Below, piece by piece: positions 26,941-37,251 of a DNA stretch of 40,979 bases (its first letter is position 1; each line of letters opens with the position of its first letter). Source of the stretch: Minisyncoccota bacterium (lineage in GTDB: Bacteria; Patescibacteriota; Minisyncoccia; UBA6257; 02-FULL-45-10c); contig JAQUPE010000006.1 in assembly GCA_028716745.1 (NCBI GenBank), forward strand, positions 1-40,979, written 5' to 3'. A program made the translations under genes and the position numbers. The notes beneath the pieces are model-generated. The model saw only the letters and a list, made by a program, of their open reading frames with translations, made no database searches and was not told the DNA's origin.

Positions 26941-27522
26941 TTAGAGGTCTAATCCAGGATCATTACCTACTTCATAAACCGATGAGGAGCTTCCTCCATC
27001 TGTTGATTCTTTATCGTTCGCGCCGCTGCTGGCATAACGAGTGCTTTCCATGTCCGCGTCTAATTCAAAAGTTTTATTTGTGTTGTCGCAAGCATAGGAG
27101 TAAAAAAGATTGCCGCTGCTTGAAGGATCTGTCGGCAAAGCCGAAATAGGAGCACCGCCGGTAGCCATGTTAAAATTGACGCCAATCCAACCGCTCTGAT
27201 CAACAGCCCTAGAATTTATTCCTTGGCTTGTTCCAGAGTGCCTGCCCAAACAGTTCGCTGCCTGTGTGTTTCCATAATTGAAACAGTTAGAGCAAGAACC
27301 TGTCGAACCATACATCTGAGTCGTTGTGGCAGTAGAAAGATAAAGAGAGATGGCGCTGTTCAATGTTGATAAATCAGAAACTCTCTGTGAATCGCGCGCC
27401 TGAGCAAACATCTGCGCAGGATTTAATACTAATAAAGTAACTGTAGCCAAAATAGCTAAGATACCGAGAACGACGACTAGCTCAACTAACGTGAAACCTC
27501 TTTTAAGTTGTTTTGTGTTCAT
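26941..27522 (-). CDS. Type IV pilin (pilin B, tandem paralogue)
   Basis: KRGFTLVELVVVLGILAILATVTLLVLNPAQMFAQARDSQR; C-terminal half parallels the ORF at 26234. Confidence 0.88.
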   Translation of the reverse strand: MNTKQLKRGFTLVELVVVLGILAILATVTLLVLNPAQMFAQARDSQRVSDLSTLNSAISLYLSTATTTQMYGSTGSCSNCFNYGNTQAANCLGRHSGTSQGINSRAVDQSGWIGVNFNMATGGAPISALPTDPSSSGNLFYSYACDNTNKTFELDADMESTRYASSGANDKESTDGGSSSSVYEVGNDPGLDL

Positions 27523-27590
27523 AATTTTATTAGTTAAATTATAGCAAACTTATTCTTTTACACAAAGAGACGATGTTAATAACTTGCCCC

Positions 27591-27974
27591 CTAAACGGCT
27601 GGCTTGGGCTTCAAAAACTCCTTAGTCTTTTCAACCAAAAAATCAATAGAAACCCTGGTTTTAATAAGATAATCAACCGCGCCCAAATCTTTACCCTTCT
27701 GGATATCGCTCTCCTGTCCTAAATTAGAAATAATCATCACCGGTATTTTAGAGGACTGCGGATCGGATTTAATTGCTTCTAAAACTTCAAATCCTGATTT
27801 GCCCGGCAATATTAAATCAAGCAAAATTAAATCAGGCTTTGTATCTTTACTTAAAAGACTCAGCGCTTCGTTGCCGTTCAAGGCAGGAACAACATCAAGC
27901 CCTTCTTTTATAAGCCTATTTTTTAACAAAGACGATAAAAACTGGTCGTCTTCAACTAAAAGCACTTTGTTCAT
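27591..27974 (-). CDS. CheY-like response regulator receiver protein
   Basis: VLLVEDDQFLSSLLKNRL, DLILLDLILPGKSGFEVL, VMIISNL, GAVDYLIKT. Confidence 0.93.
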   Translation of the reverse strand: MNKVLLVEDDQFLSSLLKNRLIKEGLDVVPALNGNEALSLLSKDTKPDLILLDLILPGKSGFEVLEAIKSDPQSSKIPVMIISNLGQESDIQKGKDLGAVDYLIKTRVSIDFLVEKTKEFLKPKPAV

Positions 27975-28164
27975 AATTTACATTTATAAAATAATTTTAA
28001 TTATAGCAAAAAACAGCAATTTCTGAAAACCGCTCTTAAATTAAACCGAGAATAATAGAAAACTTTTTAGTTGACCCAACCTCGTTTTTTAACGAGTTCT
28101 GTTTAAGGCACAGATATAAGCCTTTTACCAACCGAGGCTTCTAGCAACGGTTGTCCTAAAATTT

Positions 28165-29652
<1,488 letters not shown>

Positions 29653-30059
29653 AAAGATTCAGCTTAAATCCAGTACTAGGATTAAAATTGAATCCTTCGA
29701 AATTTGATTACTTTAATCAATTGTGAATTTCAGCGCTAGGACTTTCGCAAATCCCGCGCAATTCCGAATTATCGACCGGAAAAATTCACATCATATTGGG
29801 ACAACTAAAAAATTCTCTATATTATTATTTGGACTCGCGAATTTAACTTAGAAAAATTAAATTCACGATATTGCACAATTTACTAATTGTTAATTTTCCA
29901 ATTTTAACTTATCAAAGCGGCGAATATTATCTCTGCTAAATTAGCAGAAAATAATACACCCATCTCGATGTCCTTAATTTTTTATTAATGGCGCCGAGAC
30001 GGATGTACTAAGCCTAGGTATTCAATTTTCAATTTATGGGTGATATTTCATGTCTTTCT

Positions 30060-30087
30060 ATTATATATAAATAGAATCCCCTGTCAA
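30060..30087 (-). promoter_or_regulatory. Putative 16S rRNA promoter
   Basis: Minus strand TTGACA-16 bp-TATAAT, about 400 nt upstream of the mature 16S 5' end. Confidence 0.75.
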
Positions 30088-30171
30088 CAACGATTAAGAG
30101 TAATAATAGCTCTTATAAGGGCGAGGGGTCAAACTTGATATATCCAATAACTTGTGTATAATATTCCTATT

Positions 30172-30426
30172 ATGAAACCAGACATACATCCAGAATATTA
30201 TCCGAAAGCGAAGGTTAGATGCGCCTGCGGCGCAGTCTTTGAATTAGGATCTACCAAGCCTGAAATTCAGGTTGAAATCTGCTCAAAGTGCCATCCGTTT
30301 TTCACAGGCAAAGAAAAACTTATAGATACTGCAGGTAAAGTTGAGAAATTCAAAGCGCGCAGAGCCAAAGCCGACGCTGCTCCAAAAATCTCTAAAAAGG
30401 CCAGAGTTAAAAAGAATAAAAAGTAG
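30172..30426 (+). CDS. rpmE: 50S ribosomal protein bL31 (zinc-ribbon form)
   Basis: [27 protein letters not shown]...[32 protein letters not shown] 9 nt upstream of this ATG. Confidence 0.95.
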   Translation: MKPDIHPEYYPKAKVRCACGAVFELGSTKPEIQVEICSKCHPFFTGKEKLIDTAGKVEKFKARRAKADAAPKISKKARVKKNKK

Positions 30427-30442
30427 CTCGCTTGAGCAACTG

Positions 30443-30470
30443 AAAACTGGTGGTTAGCCACTGGTTTTTA
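30443..30470 (+). terminator. Rho-independent terminator after rpmE
   Basis: AAAACTGGTGG TTAG CCACTGGTTTTT (with G-U pairs). Confidence 0.7.
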
Positions 30471-30495
30471 TTTGTATTAAAATAAAACTATCAAT

Positions 30496-31230
30496 ATGAT
30501 ACAAAAACTTATTCTTGAAATACGAGCGGGGGCAGGAGGAGATGAAGCCGCAATTTTTGCCGGCGAAATGGGAAGGATGTATCAAAAATATTCCGCTAAA
30601 CGCGGATGGTCTTTTTCAATACTCGATAGCAACTCCACTACTCTGGGCGGATTTAAAAGCATGGTCGCACAGATAAAAGGAGAAAGCGCTTATGACGATT
30701 TAAAAAATGAATCCGGAGTGCACCGCGTCCAGCGAGTTCCTAAAACCGAAAAAGCGGGGCGCGTTCATACCTCAACTATTTCCGTTGCGGTTCTTCCCGA
30801 GGTTGAATTAAAACAGGTAAATATAAAACCGAGCGATTTGGAAATTACCACTTTCCGCTCCTCCGGCCCGGGCGGACAAAACGTCCAAAAAGTGGAATCA
30901 GCTGTCAGAATTTTGCATAAACCGACCGGCGTAGTAGTCGCCTCTCAAAGCGAACGATCCCAGCTCCAAAACAGAGAGTGCGCGATGTCTATTTTGTGTT
31001 CAAAAATATATGAAGCCCAGCGAAACGCCGAAGCGGCTAAGCTTGGCGCCGACCGAAAAGAACAAATCGGCACAGCCGACCGTTCCGAAAAAATGAGGAC
31101 CTATAATTTCCCCGACGATAGAATTACCGACCATCGCGTCGGCAAAAAATTCCATAATATAGAAAAAATCCTTGAAGGAGATCTCGATCCAATCGTCAAA
31201 GCCTTTAAAAAGCAGCAAGCCCCCTCCTAA
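30496..31230 (+). CDS. prfA: Peptide chain release factor 1, N-terminally shortened (244 aa)
   Basis: LEIRAGAGGDEAA, HRVQRVPKTEKAGRVHTST, SSGPGGQNVQKVESAVR, DDRITDHRVG. Confidence 0.9.
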   Translation: MIQKLILEIRAGAGGDEAAIFAGEMGRMYQKYSAKRGWSFSILDSNSTTLGGFKSMVAQIKGESAYDDLKNESGVHRVQRVPKTEKAGRVHTSTISVAVLPEVELKQVNIKPSDLEITTFRSSGPGGQNVQKVESAVRILHKPTGVVVASQSERSQLQNRECAMSILCSKIYEAQRNAEAAKLGADRKEQIGTADRSEKMRTYNFPDDRITDHRVGKKFHNIEKILEGDLDPIVKAFKKQQAPS

Positions 31231-31234
31231 AAAC

Positions 31235-31272
31235 TTGTATAGTATAAGATACAATTATCATATACTATACAA
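31235..31272. repeat. Palindromic repeat copy 2 (12+4 bp stem, CAAT loop)
   Basis: TTGTATAGTATA-A-GATA-CAAT-TATC-A-TATACTATACAA. Confidence 0.9.
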
Positions 31273-31281
31273 CTCGGGTTT

Positions 31282-32562
31282 TTATTTGGTGGCGTTGTAG
31301 AGAGCCAGAATTTCCGCGGCGGAAAGAGCGCGGTTATAAAGCCTCATCTCATCAATAATGCCGTTGAAAAAACGCGTGCTATTAATCAGCGATCCAACGG
31401 ACATTGTATTGGTAACGCTTCTTAAAGTTTTAGTTTGCGCCGTACTATTATCATAAGCTCCATTAATATAAATCGTTACGGCTGAGCCGTTATAGGTTGC
31501 TGCTATATGATACCAATTTCCAGTTCCATCTGTTACCGCCGAAACACTGTGTAATGATGTTGCGCTATTATCTGTATAATCAGTCTGAACAAAAGCATAA
31601 TTACCTGTATAATTCCAACCAAGCTTATAATAATCATAAGAATCTTGAATGCTAAAAATATTATTATCGGCTCCATCACTGGTCCCATGGCCTTCTATAT
31701 ATACCCAAGCCGCCATAGTAATTTTATTAGTACTTAAGCTCACGCTTGGACTTGCTTTGTTAACTGAATCATTTGATCCATCAAAATCTAAAGCTCCTCT
31801 TTGTTTACTAAAATCTGTCCAAACAGGAACACTGGCAAAAGTTAAATTATTTCCAATACCGCTCACATCATAAACAGTCGTTCCGCTCCCCTCATCAAAT
31901 GTCCAATAGCCGATAAGGGATGAATCTCTTTTGTATTCTTCAACTGCTGTAGGGGTTAATGTGAGAGTTGTTCCTACTTCAAAGCTGGCAATGGATGTTC
32001 CTCCGTCTGTCATGGATGCGCCTCCGTTTACGCTGGAGAACTTTTCTGATTCTGCTCTGGCTGTCATCTCCCATGAGGCTCCGGTTACATATGTGTAATA
32101 ACCGTCTGCCAATGTGTTGATTGGATCTATAGGTAAAGCAGCAAACATCTGGCCTACTGTGGTGGAGACAGATGTGAAGTTAACGGGTATCCAGCCTGTT
32201 CCGTCTACCTTGCGGTAGTTGGTAGCTGTCTTGCATGAGTAGGTCCAGCCTGCAGGTAGGGCTGGGAGGGCATATGAGGCACAGGTGGATGAGTTATCGG
32301 GGAGAGATACATAGACTATATTAGCTGTTCCATAGCTTGTTCCCTCTACGGATCTGTAGAGTAATAGAGCTTTATTGATTGATTCTAGGTCTGAGAGTCT
32401 CTGGGTATCTCTGCTTTGTTTGAAGAGTTGATCTGGTCTGACTACTAATAGAGTTACTGTGGCTAATATAGCTAGGATGCCTAGGACGACGACGAGTTCG
32501 ACTAATGTAAATGATGATCTGTCTTTAATAATAACTTTAGTTAGCCGAAAATCTATTTTCAT
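31282..32562 (-). CDS. Type IV pilin-like protein with C-terminal LamG domain
   Basis: SSFTLVELVVVLGILAILATVTLLVVRPDQLFKQSRDTQR; LIGYWTFDEGSGTTVYDVS...IIDEMRLYNRALSAAEILALYN. Confidence 0.86.
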   Translation of the reverse strand: MKIDFRLTKVIIKDRSSFTLVELVVVLGILAILATVTLLVVRPDQLFKQSRDTQRLSDLESINKALLLYRSVEGTSYGTANIVYVSLPDNSSTCASYALPALPAGWTYSCKTATNYRKVDGTGWIPVNFTSVSTTVGQMFAALPIDPINTLADGYYTYVTGASWEMTARAESEKFSSVNGGASMTDGGTSIASFEVGTTLTLTPTAVEEYKRDSSLIGYWTFDEGSGTTVYDVSGIGNNLTFASVPVWTDFSKQRGALDFDGSNDSVNKASPSVSLSTNKITMAAWVYIEGHGTSDGADNNIFSIQDSYDYYKLGWNYTGNYAFVQTDYTDNSATSLHSVSAVTDGTGNWYHIAATYNGSAVTIYINGAYDNSTAQTKTLRSVTNTMSVGSLINSTRFFNGIIDEMRLYNRALSAAEILALYNATK

Positions 32563-32578
32563 TTTCCTTAAATTAAAA

Positions 32579-33886
32579 TTAGCTATTTAGAACATCTATA
32601 TCGGCCTGGAATTGTTTGGCATGTTCAACAACGGCTCTGCCATAAACATTTGTACAAGTATATCTATTCCAGCTTCCTCCGCAATAATATTTGGCTGCAG
32701 CAATTCTTTCATTTGTTTTAGCACCTGCATCTTTCAAATAAAGACCGGTTGCAACAAAAGCATCTCCATTTCTCCACGGAGAAGGAGGATTGCTACCCGT
32801 AATACTTTGAACCCTATCTCTATACATCTTCCAAGTAGAAGGGATAAATTGCGAAGGGCCCATTGCGCCGCCATAAGCTCCGTCTTTGTTGGCGCAAGAA
32901 ACCATCATTGATTCCGGATTTAAACCCAACTCCGAACATAAAGCCAAAAATATAGGGATGTCTCTGGTTGGATGCATTGCGGTTTTATAATTACATCTGC
33001 CTACATTTTGTCCAAGCGCCGATTCCCTATCAAGCACGGCTAAAATCAAAGCCGCCCTAACACCGGTAGACTGCTCGGCAAATTTGGCAAATTTATATGC
33101 CTCTTCAAAAGTCATTTCTCCTCCGCCCAACATTTCGAATATTCTGCTTCTAATCTGCGCGGCCGTTTTTTGAGTTTCTTTGACTAGCTCCTGATATTTT
33201 GATTCCTGCCCCTTGGTAACCTTAAGAAGGCTATCCTTTTCAACCTTAGTGCCGCTCAAAGAAGTTTTTTGAGAAAGCTGGTAATTTTTTAAAGAAGCAG
33301 TATCTGTCTTTTTTATAACCAGCTGTTCTTTTTTATCCACTAGATCTTTCCGCAATTCTATAATTTTATCTAAAGATACTTTTATGTTGTCCTGGATATC
33401 CATCAAATTATTCAGGTCATTAAAAAAATCGGAAAGCTGCGGCTTCTGAAAAATAATTTCCATCATTCCAAGATTTTCATTGGCATAAATGCTTTGAAGA
33501 GCGTTTGAAAGAATTCTCTTATTTTTATCTATTTCGCTTTCGGTACTGACTATTTCTTTTTGCGTACTTCCTATTTCATAATCTAATTTCTGAAGAGTAA
33601 GATTTACTGCTTTTATCTGTAAATTGATTTGGGCAATTTTTGTATCCAGCTTCTTAATTTCTCCGGACAAGCTATTCCCTTGAGTACGATACTGATCTAC
33701 GGTCTTTTGATATTCATCTATTTGCGCTTCTAATTGCGTCAATTGGGCCTCTAATTGAGCCCTTTCTTCTTCGCTTTGAGACGCAAAAACAGGCGAAAAA
33801 CCGCCTAATCCAAAAATAAAATTCAGAACAAGAGCCGATATGAAAGCTCTTTTAAAAAACAACAAAATCCTGAGATTAGTTCTCAT
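32579..33886 (-). CDS. Secreted coiled-coil (EnvC/PcsB-like) protein with C-terminal MltB/SLT_2-type lytic transglycosylase domain
   Basis: Signal peptide, long heptad coiled coil, then [18 protein letters not shown]...[18 protein letters not shown]. Confidence 0.85.
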   Translation of the reverse strand: MRTNLRILLFFKRAFISALVLNFIFGLGGFSPVFASQSEEERAQLEAQLTQLEAQIDEYQKTVDQYRTQGNSLSGEIKKLDTKIAQINLQIKAVNLTLQKLDYEIGSTQKEIVSTESEIDKNKRILSNALQSIYANENLGMMEIIFQKPQLSDFFNDLNNLMDIQDNIKVSLDKIIELRKDLVDKKEQLVIKKTDTASLKNYQLSQKTSLSGTKVEKDSLLKVTKGQESKYQELVKETQKTAAQIRSRIFEMLGGGEMTFEEAYKFAKFAEQSTGVRAALILAVLDRESALGQNVGRCNYKTAMHPTRDIPIFLALCSELGLNPESMMVSCANKDGAYGGAMGPSQFIPSTWKMYRDRVQSITGSNPPSPWRNGDAFVATGLYLKDAGAKTNERIAAAKYYCGGSWNRYTCTNVYGRAVVEHAKQFQADIDVLNS

Positions 33887-33914
33887 TTTTTAATTATAAC
33901 AGACAAATAATACT

Positions 33915-34619
33915 TTATTTAGCAGGAGGAGTTTTCGCACCAGGCGCGGGCTGTCCGGCAGGGGCAGCTGCAGCTTTTTCGGCATCTCTTTCAGCTTTCT
34001 TTTCTTCTGTTTCAACTTTAACCTCTTCAACCTTGGCTGCGCCTTCTTGCTGCATGGCCAACTCTTCTTCTTCGGTAACCTTAGCAGTAATAGTTGCAAC
34101 AATTGTATCTAAAGAAATTTCTACTTTTACGGAAGATGGGATGTCCAAATCTTTAATATGAATGCTCTGTCCTATATCGGCTAATTTTGTCAGATCAACT
34201 TTGAAATTATGAGGAATGTTTCCTGGCAAGGCTTCGATTTCAATTTCGTGCAAAGATTTAACGAGGACTCCGTTCTTTTCCTTAACACCAGGAGCAATAC
34301 CGATAAATTCCATCGGTACTTTAACTTTAATCTTTTCGTCCATTTTAACTCTATAAAAATCAACCGCCAAAAAATCGCCGCTAATTCCATCATAAGCAAC
34401 GTCATGTATTAAAACAGGGTATTTTTGGTTATCAACTAGAACGTTAATAATCGTATTTTCGCCGGCTTCTTTAAAAATCTTTCTAAAGTCTTTTGTTGGA
34501 ACACTAACATGTATGTTCTCAAGCCCCTTTCCATAAAGTTCGCCTGGAACCAAGCCCTTCTTGCGAAGACCCCCAACCAATCTGCCCAATATTCCCCTTT
34601 TTTGAACCTGTAAATCCAT
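33915..34619 (-). CDS. rplY: 50S ribosomal protein bL25 (Ctc form)
   Basis: MDLQVQKRG...LRKKGLVPGELYGKGLENIHVSV...IHDVAYDGISGDFLAVDFYRV; acidic/Ala-rich tail. Confidence 0.9.
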   Translation of the reverse strand: MDLQVQKRGILGRLVGGLRKKGLVPGELYGKGLENIHVSVPTKDFRKIFKEAGENTIINVLVDNQKYPVLIHDVAYDGISGDFLAVDFYRVKMDEKIKVKVPMEFIGIAPGVKEKNGVLVKSLHEIEIEALPGNIPHNFKVDLTKLADIGQSIHIKDLDIPSSVKVEISLDTIVATITAKVTEEEELAMQQEGAAKVEEVKVETEEKKAERDAEKAAAAPAGQPAPGAKTPPAK

Positions 34620-34629
34620 AGGTGTTTTA

Positions 34630-35493
34630 TTATACCAACTTATTGAACAATTTCAAGCGCGCCCTGACCACCTTCTTAATTTCCTCAACTGCTTCAGGCA
34701 AAATCTTATAAGGCGCTACTTCCTTGGGATTTTCCGCCAACCCCTCCTCAACCCCTTTCCTCCAGGCAATTCTCAGCTCTGTATTGATATGTATTATGGA
34801 AACTCCCGCTTCAATCGCCGAAATAAAATCTTTATCACTAATTCCAGAACCGCCATGAAGAACGATGGAGGCTCCGGCCGTTTTACAAATTTGTTTTATT
34901 CTTTCAATATCTAAATTTGGATTACCCGATGAAATAATTCCATGAATATTGCCAACGGCCGGCGCAAGCAAATCAACTCCCGTTTCTTTAACAAAACGCT
35001 CAGCTTGTTCCTGTGTAGTCAAATCTTCCGGCTTAATAGAAACCCCTTCCGGCACCCCTTCAAAAATCTTGGAGGAAGTTCCGATATATCCAAGTTCTCC
35101 CTCAATCAGAATATTGGGATTAACCGATCTGACATAATCAACGACTTCTTTTGTTTTTTTAATATTTTCTTCAATCGGCAATTTCCCTGCGTCAAATAAA
35201 ACAGCATCGTATCCGGCCGCCACCGCCTTCTTAATTCCTTCCAAAGAATGAAAGTGGTCTGCATTCAAAAAAATTGGAAAATTATGTTCTTGCCTTAAAC
35301 TTTTTATTAAAGCCGCCGTCTGTTCAATATCTACAAAGCCCGCCTCTCCCTCCGAGGTTCCGATAATTACAGGAACATTTAATTCTTGCGCCGACTCAAA
35401 AATCGCTTTCAGCGCTACCAAATCCGATATATTAAAATGTCCGATGGCAGTTTTTTTATTTCCCGCCTCACGGATTATTTCTTTTAAATTCAT
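34630..35493 (-). CDS. Class II fructose-bisphosphate/ketose-bisphosphate aldolase
   Basis: AIGHFNISDLVALKAI, NADHFHSLEGIKKAV, EGELGYIG, IVLHGGSGISD, HINTELR. Confidence 0.92.
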   Translation of the reverse strand: MNLKEIIREAGNKKTAIGHFNISDLVALKAIFESAQELNVPVIIGTSEGEAGFVDIEQTAALIKSLRQEHNFPIFLNADHFHSLEGIKKAVAAGYDAVLFDAGKLPIEENIKKTKEVVDYVRSVNPNILIEGELGYIGTSSKIFEGVPEGVSIKPEDLTTQEQAERFVKETGVDLLAPAVGNIHGIISSGNPNLDIERIKQICKTAGASIVLHGGSGISDKDFISAIEAGVSIIHINTELRIAWRKGVEEGLAENPKEVAPYKILPEAVEEIKKVVRARLKLFNKLV

Positions 35494-35510
35494 GCTTACA
35501 AAGTAAAAAC

Positions 35511-37238
35511 TTATTTTGCCACGTCTCCAACCTCCTTCTTGACGTATTTATCCATTTTATCAATGGTTTCGTCTATATGATTTATCAGCTCTTCGTCATC
35601 AAAAGTTCCCGGAGTCTTAATAGCCCTTTTTAATCCTTTTAAATCGCCTTTTACCGAATCAACAATTTTTGACACGTCTCTTTGGGTAATAATAATCCTC
35701 CGGCTTATTTTTTCTTGTTTCATCTTAAAATATAAATATCCCGCAATAAACCCTCCGGCTAAAACCGCGAGAAGAAAAATTATTACTCCCGTCAAAGTAA
35801 GATTAACAAATCCCAAAACAAAAACCGGCTTGCTTGAAACCTTAAAATCTTTTGATACCCATTCGCTCAGCGCCTTCCGCGAATCCTGGGTTCGGACCAT
35901 AACCTTATAAGAACCGTTTTGGAGGCTTTGCGTAAAACCATAATCAAAACGCCCATTGCTATCAACTGTAGCCATTCCATTGGCAACAGACAATCCGCCG
36001 TCCTGTTTATTGATTGATAATAAAACAGATTTATTCGGCAAAGTTGATCCTGACACCTGGAAAACATTATCTGAATCGGAATATAAAGGCTGTGTAATAA
36101 ATTCTATTTTAGGAGACGCAATCGGCAAAATTTTTATATCCAAATAGGCCTCGGATGTATTACCTGCCTTATCATAAGCGGTTATTTTAATACTGTGAGA
36201 TCCGGGTTCCTGAGGATCAAGTTTTAAAAAACCCTTATCATTTCTTATTGTTTGCTGATCATCTATTGATAATGAATAATAATCAATTCCCGAAAAGCTA
36301 TCGCTTCCATGAAATTCCAATACAGGAGAAGGATTATCGGACTGGCCGCTATCGCTTGAAGTTATTTGAAATGACAATGGCGGAGTTACATCAATAGAAA
36401 TTTTATGAGTAAAAACCGGCCCTACGCCAACATTATTTTTGAAGCGAACATGGGCATACCAAACCCCCTCCTTAAGAATTCCAAAATTTTTGCCATTAAA
36501 TAATTCCTTTTCAAAACTTGCCGGCACGCCATTAGGATTTTGATCTATTGATGCTCCAATAGCAGTAACATCTACCGGAACATTCCAAAAAACAACAACT
36601 TCTCCAAGATGATTATACCAAGCAGTTTCGTCGGGATATAAATTTACATCAACAGTAGGAGCCACCGGCAATTTCCCCGTTGGAACCGGCTTTCTTTCAA
36701 TTTTTTGAGGCACAACTACCGCTGCTGTCGAGGCCGCCGGAACAGAAGTTGAGACCCCGGAGATATCAAAACTGGTCGCTACCGTCTTTGTTAAGACATT
36801 GGTTCCCAGCCCGTCATTAGAAGCAACAGATCCATCAGAAAAACTTATTGTGGCCTTCCCCACTCCGGTAACTTTAAATTTCATATTCAAAACTTCCAAA
36901 GAATTTCCCGACACTCCCTGTGTCGTTCCTCCGATAAAGCTCATCTTTCCGGTTACATTAGAAAAATTAGGATCTTCAACCCAAAAATTAAATATCGAGG
37001 TGTTTCTGTCGACAGATGTCAATTGAATAGTCTCCGGAGAAAAATTGACTATTCCCTGCGCCGAATTAATATTTACTCCCTGACTATCAATAATTAAGCT
37101 AACCGTAACTGTATCTCCTACTCCGGCCGCCTGCCTATCCGGAACCAAAGTAATTGTTGCCGCATAAGTTTTTGAAGCCAGCAAAAAAATACTTAAAGCT
37201 AGCAGGCTTATAAAATATTTGGTTTTTTTATTTAACAT
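35511..37238 (-). CDS. Surface protein: signal peptide, N-terminal cohesin domain, Ig-like region, C-terminal TM and cytoplasmic tail
   Basis: ITLVPDRQAAGVGDTVTVSLIIDSQGVNINSAQGIVNFSPETIQL...; TM LTLTGVIIFLLAVLAGGFIAGYLYF. Confidence 0.82.
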   Translation of the reverse strand: MLNKKTKYFISLLALSIFLLASKTYAATITLVPDRQAAGVGDTVTVSLIIDSQGVNINSAQGIVNFSPETIQLTSVDRNTSIFNFWVEDPNFSNVTGKMSFIGGTTQGVSGNSLEVLNMKFKVTGVGKATISFSDGSVASNDGLGTNVLTKTVATSFDISGVSTSVPAASTAAVVVPQKIERKPVPTGKLPVAPTVDVNLYPDETAWYNHLGEVVVFWNVPVDVTAIGASIDQNPNGVPASFEKELFNGKNFGILKEGVWYAHVRFKNNVGVGPVFTHKISIDVTPPLSFQITSSDSGQSDNPSPVLEFHGSDSFSGIDYYSLSIDDQQTIRNDKGFLKLDPQEPGSHSIKITAYDKAGNTSEAYLDIKILPIASPKIEFITQPLYSDSDNVFQVSGSTLPNKSVLLSINKQDGGLSVANGMATVDSNGRFDYGFTQSLQNGSYKVMVRTQDSRKALSEWVSKDFKVSSKPVFVLGFVNLTLTGVIIFLLAVLAGGFIAGYLYFKMKQEKISRRIIITQRDVSKIVDSVKGDLKGLKRAIKTPGTFDDEELINHIDETIDKMDKYVKKEVGDVAK

Positions 37239-37251
37239 TGTCTTACTGAAA

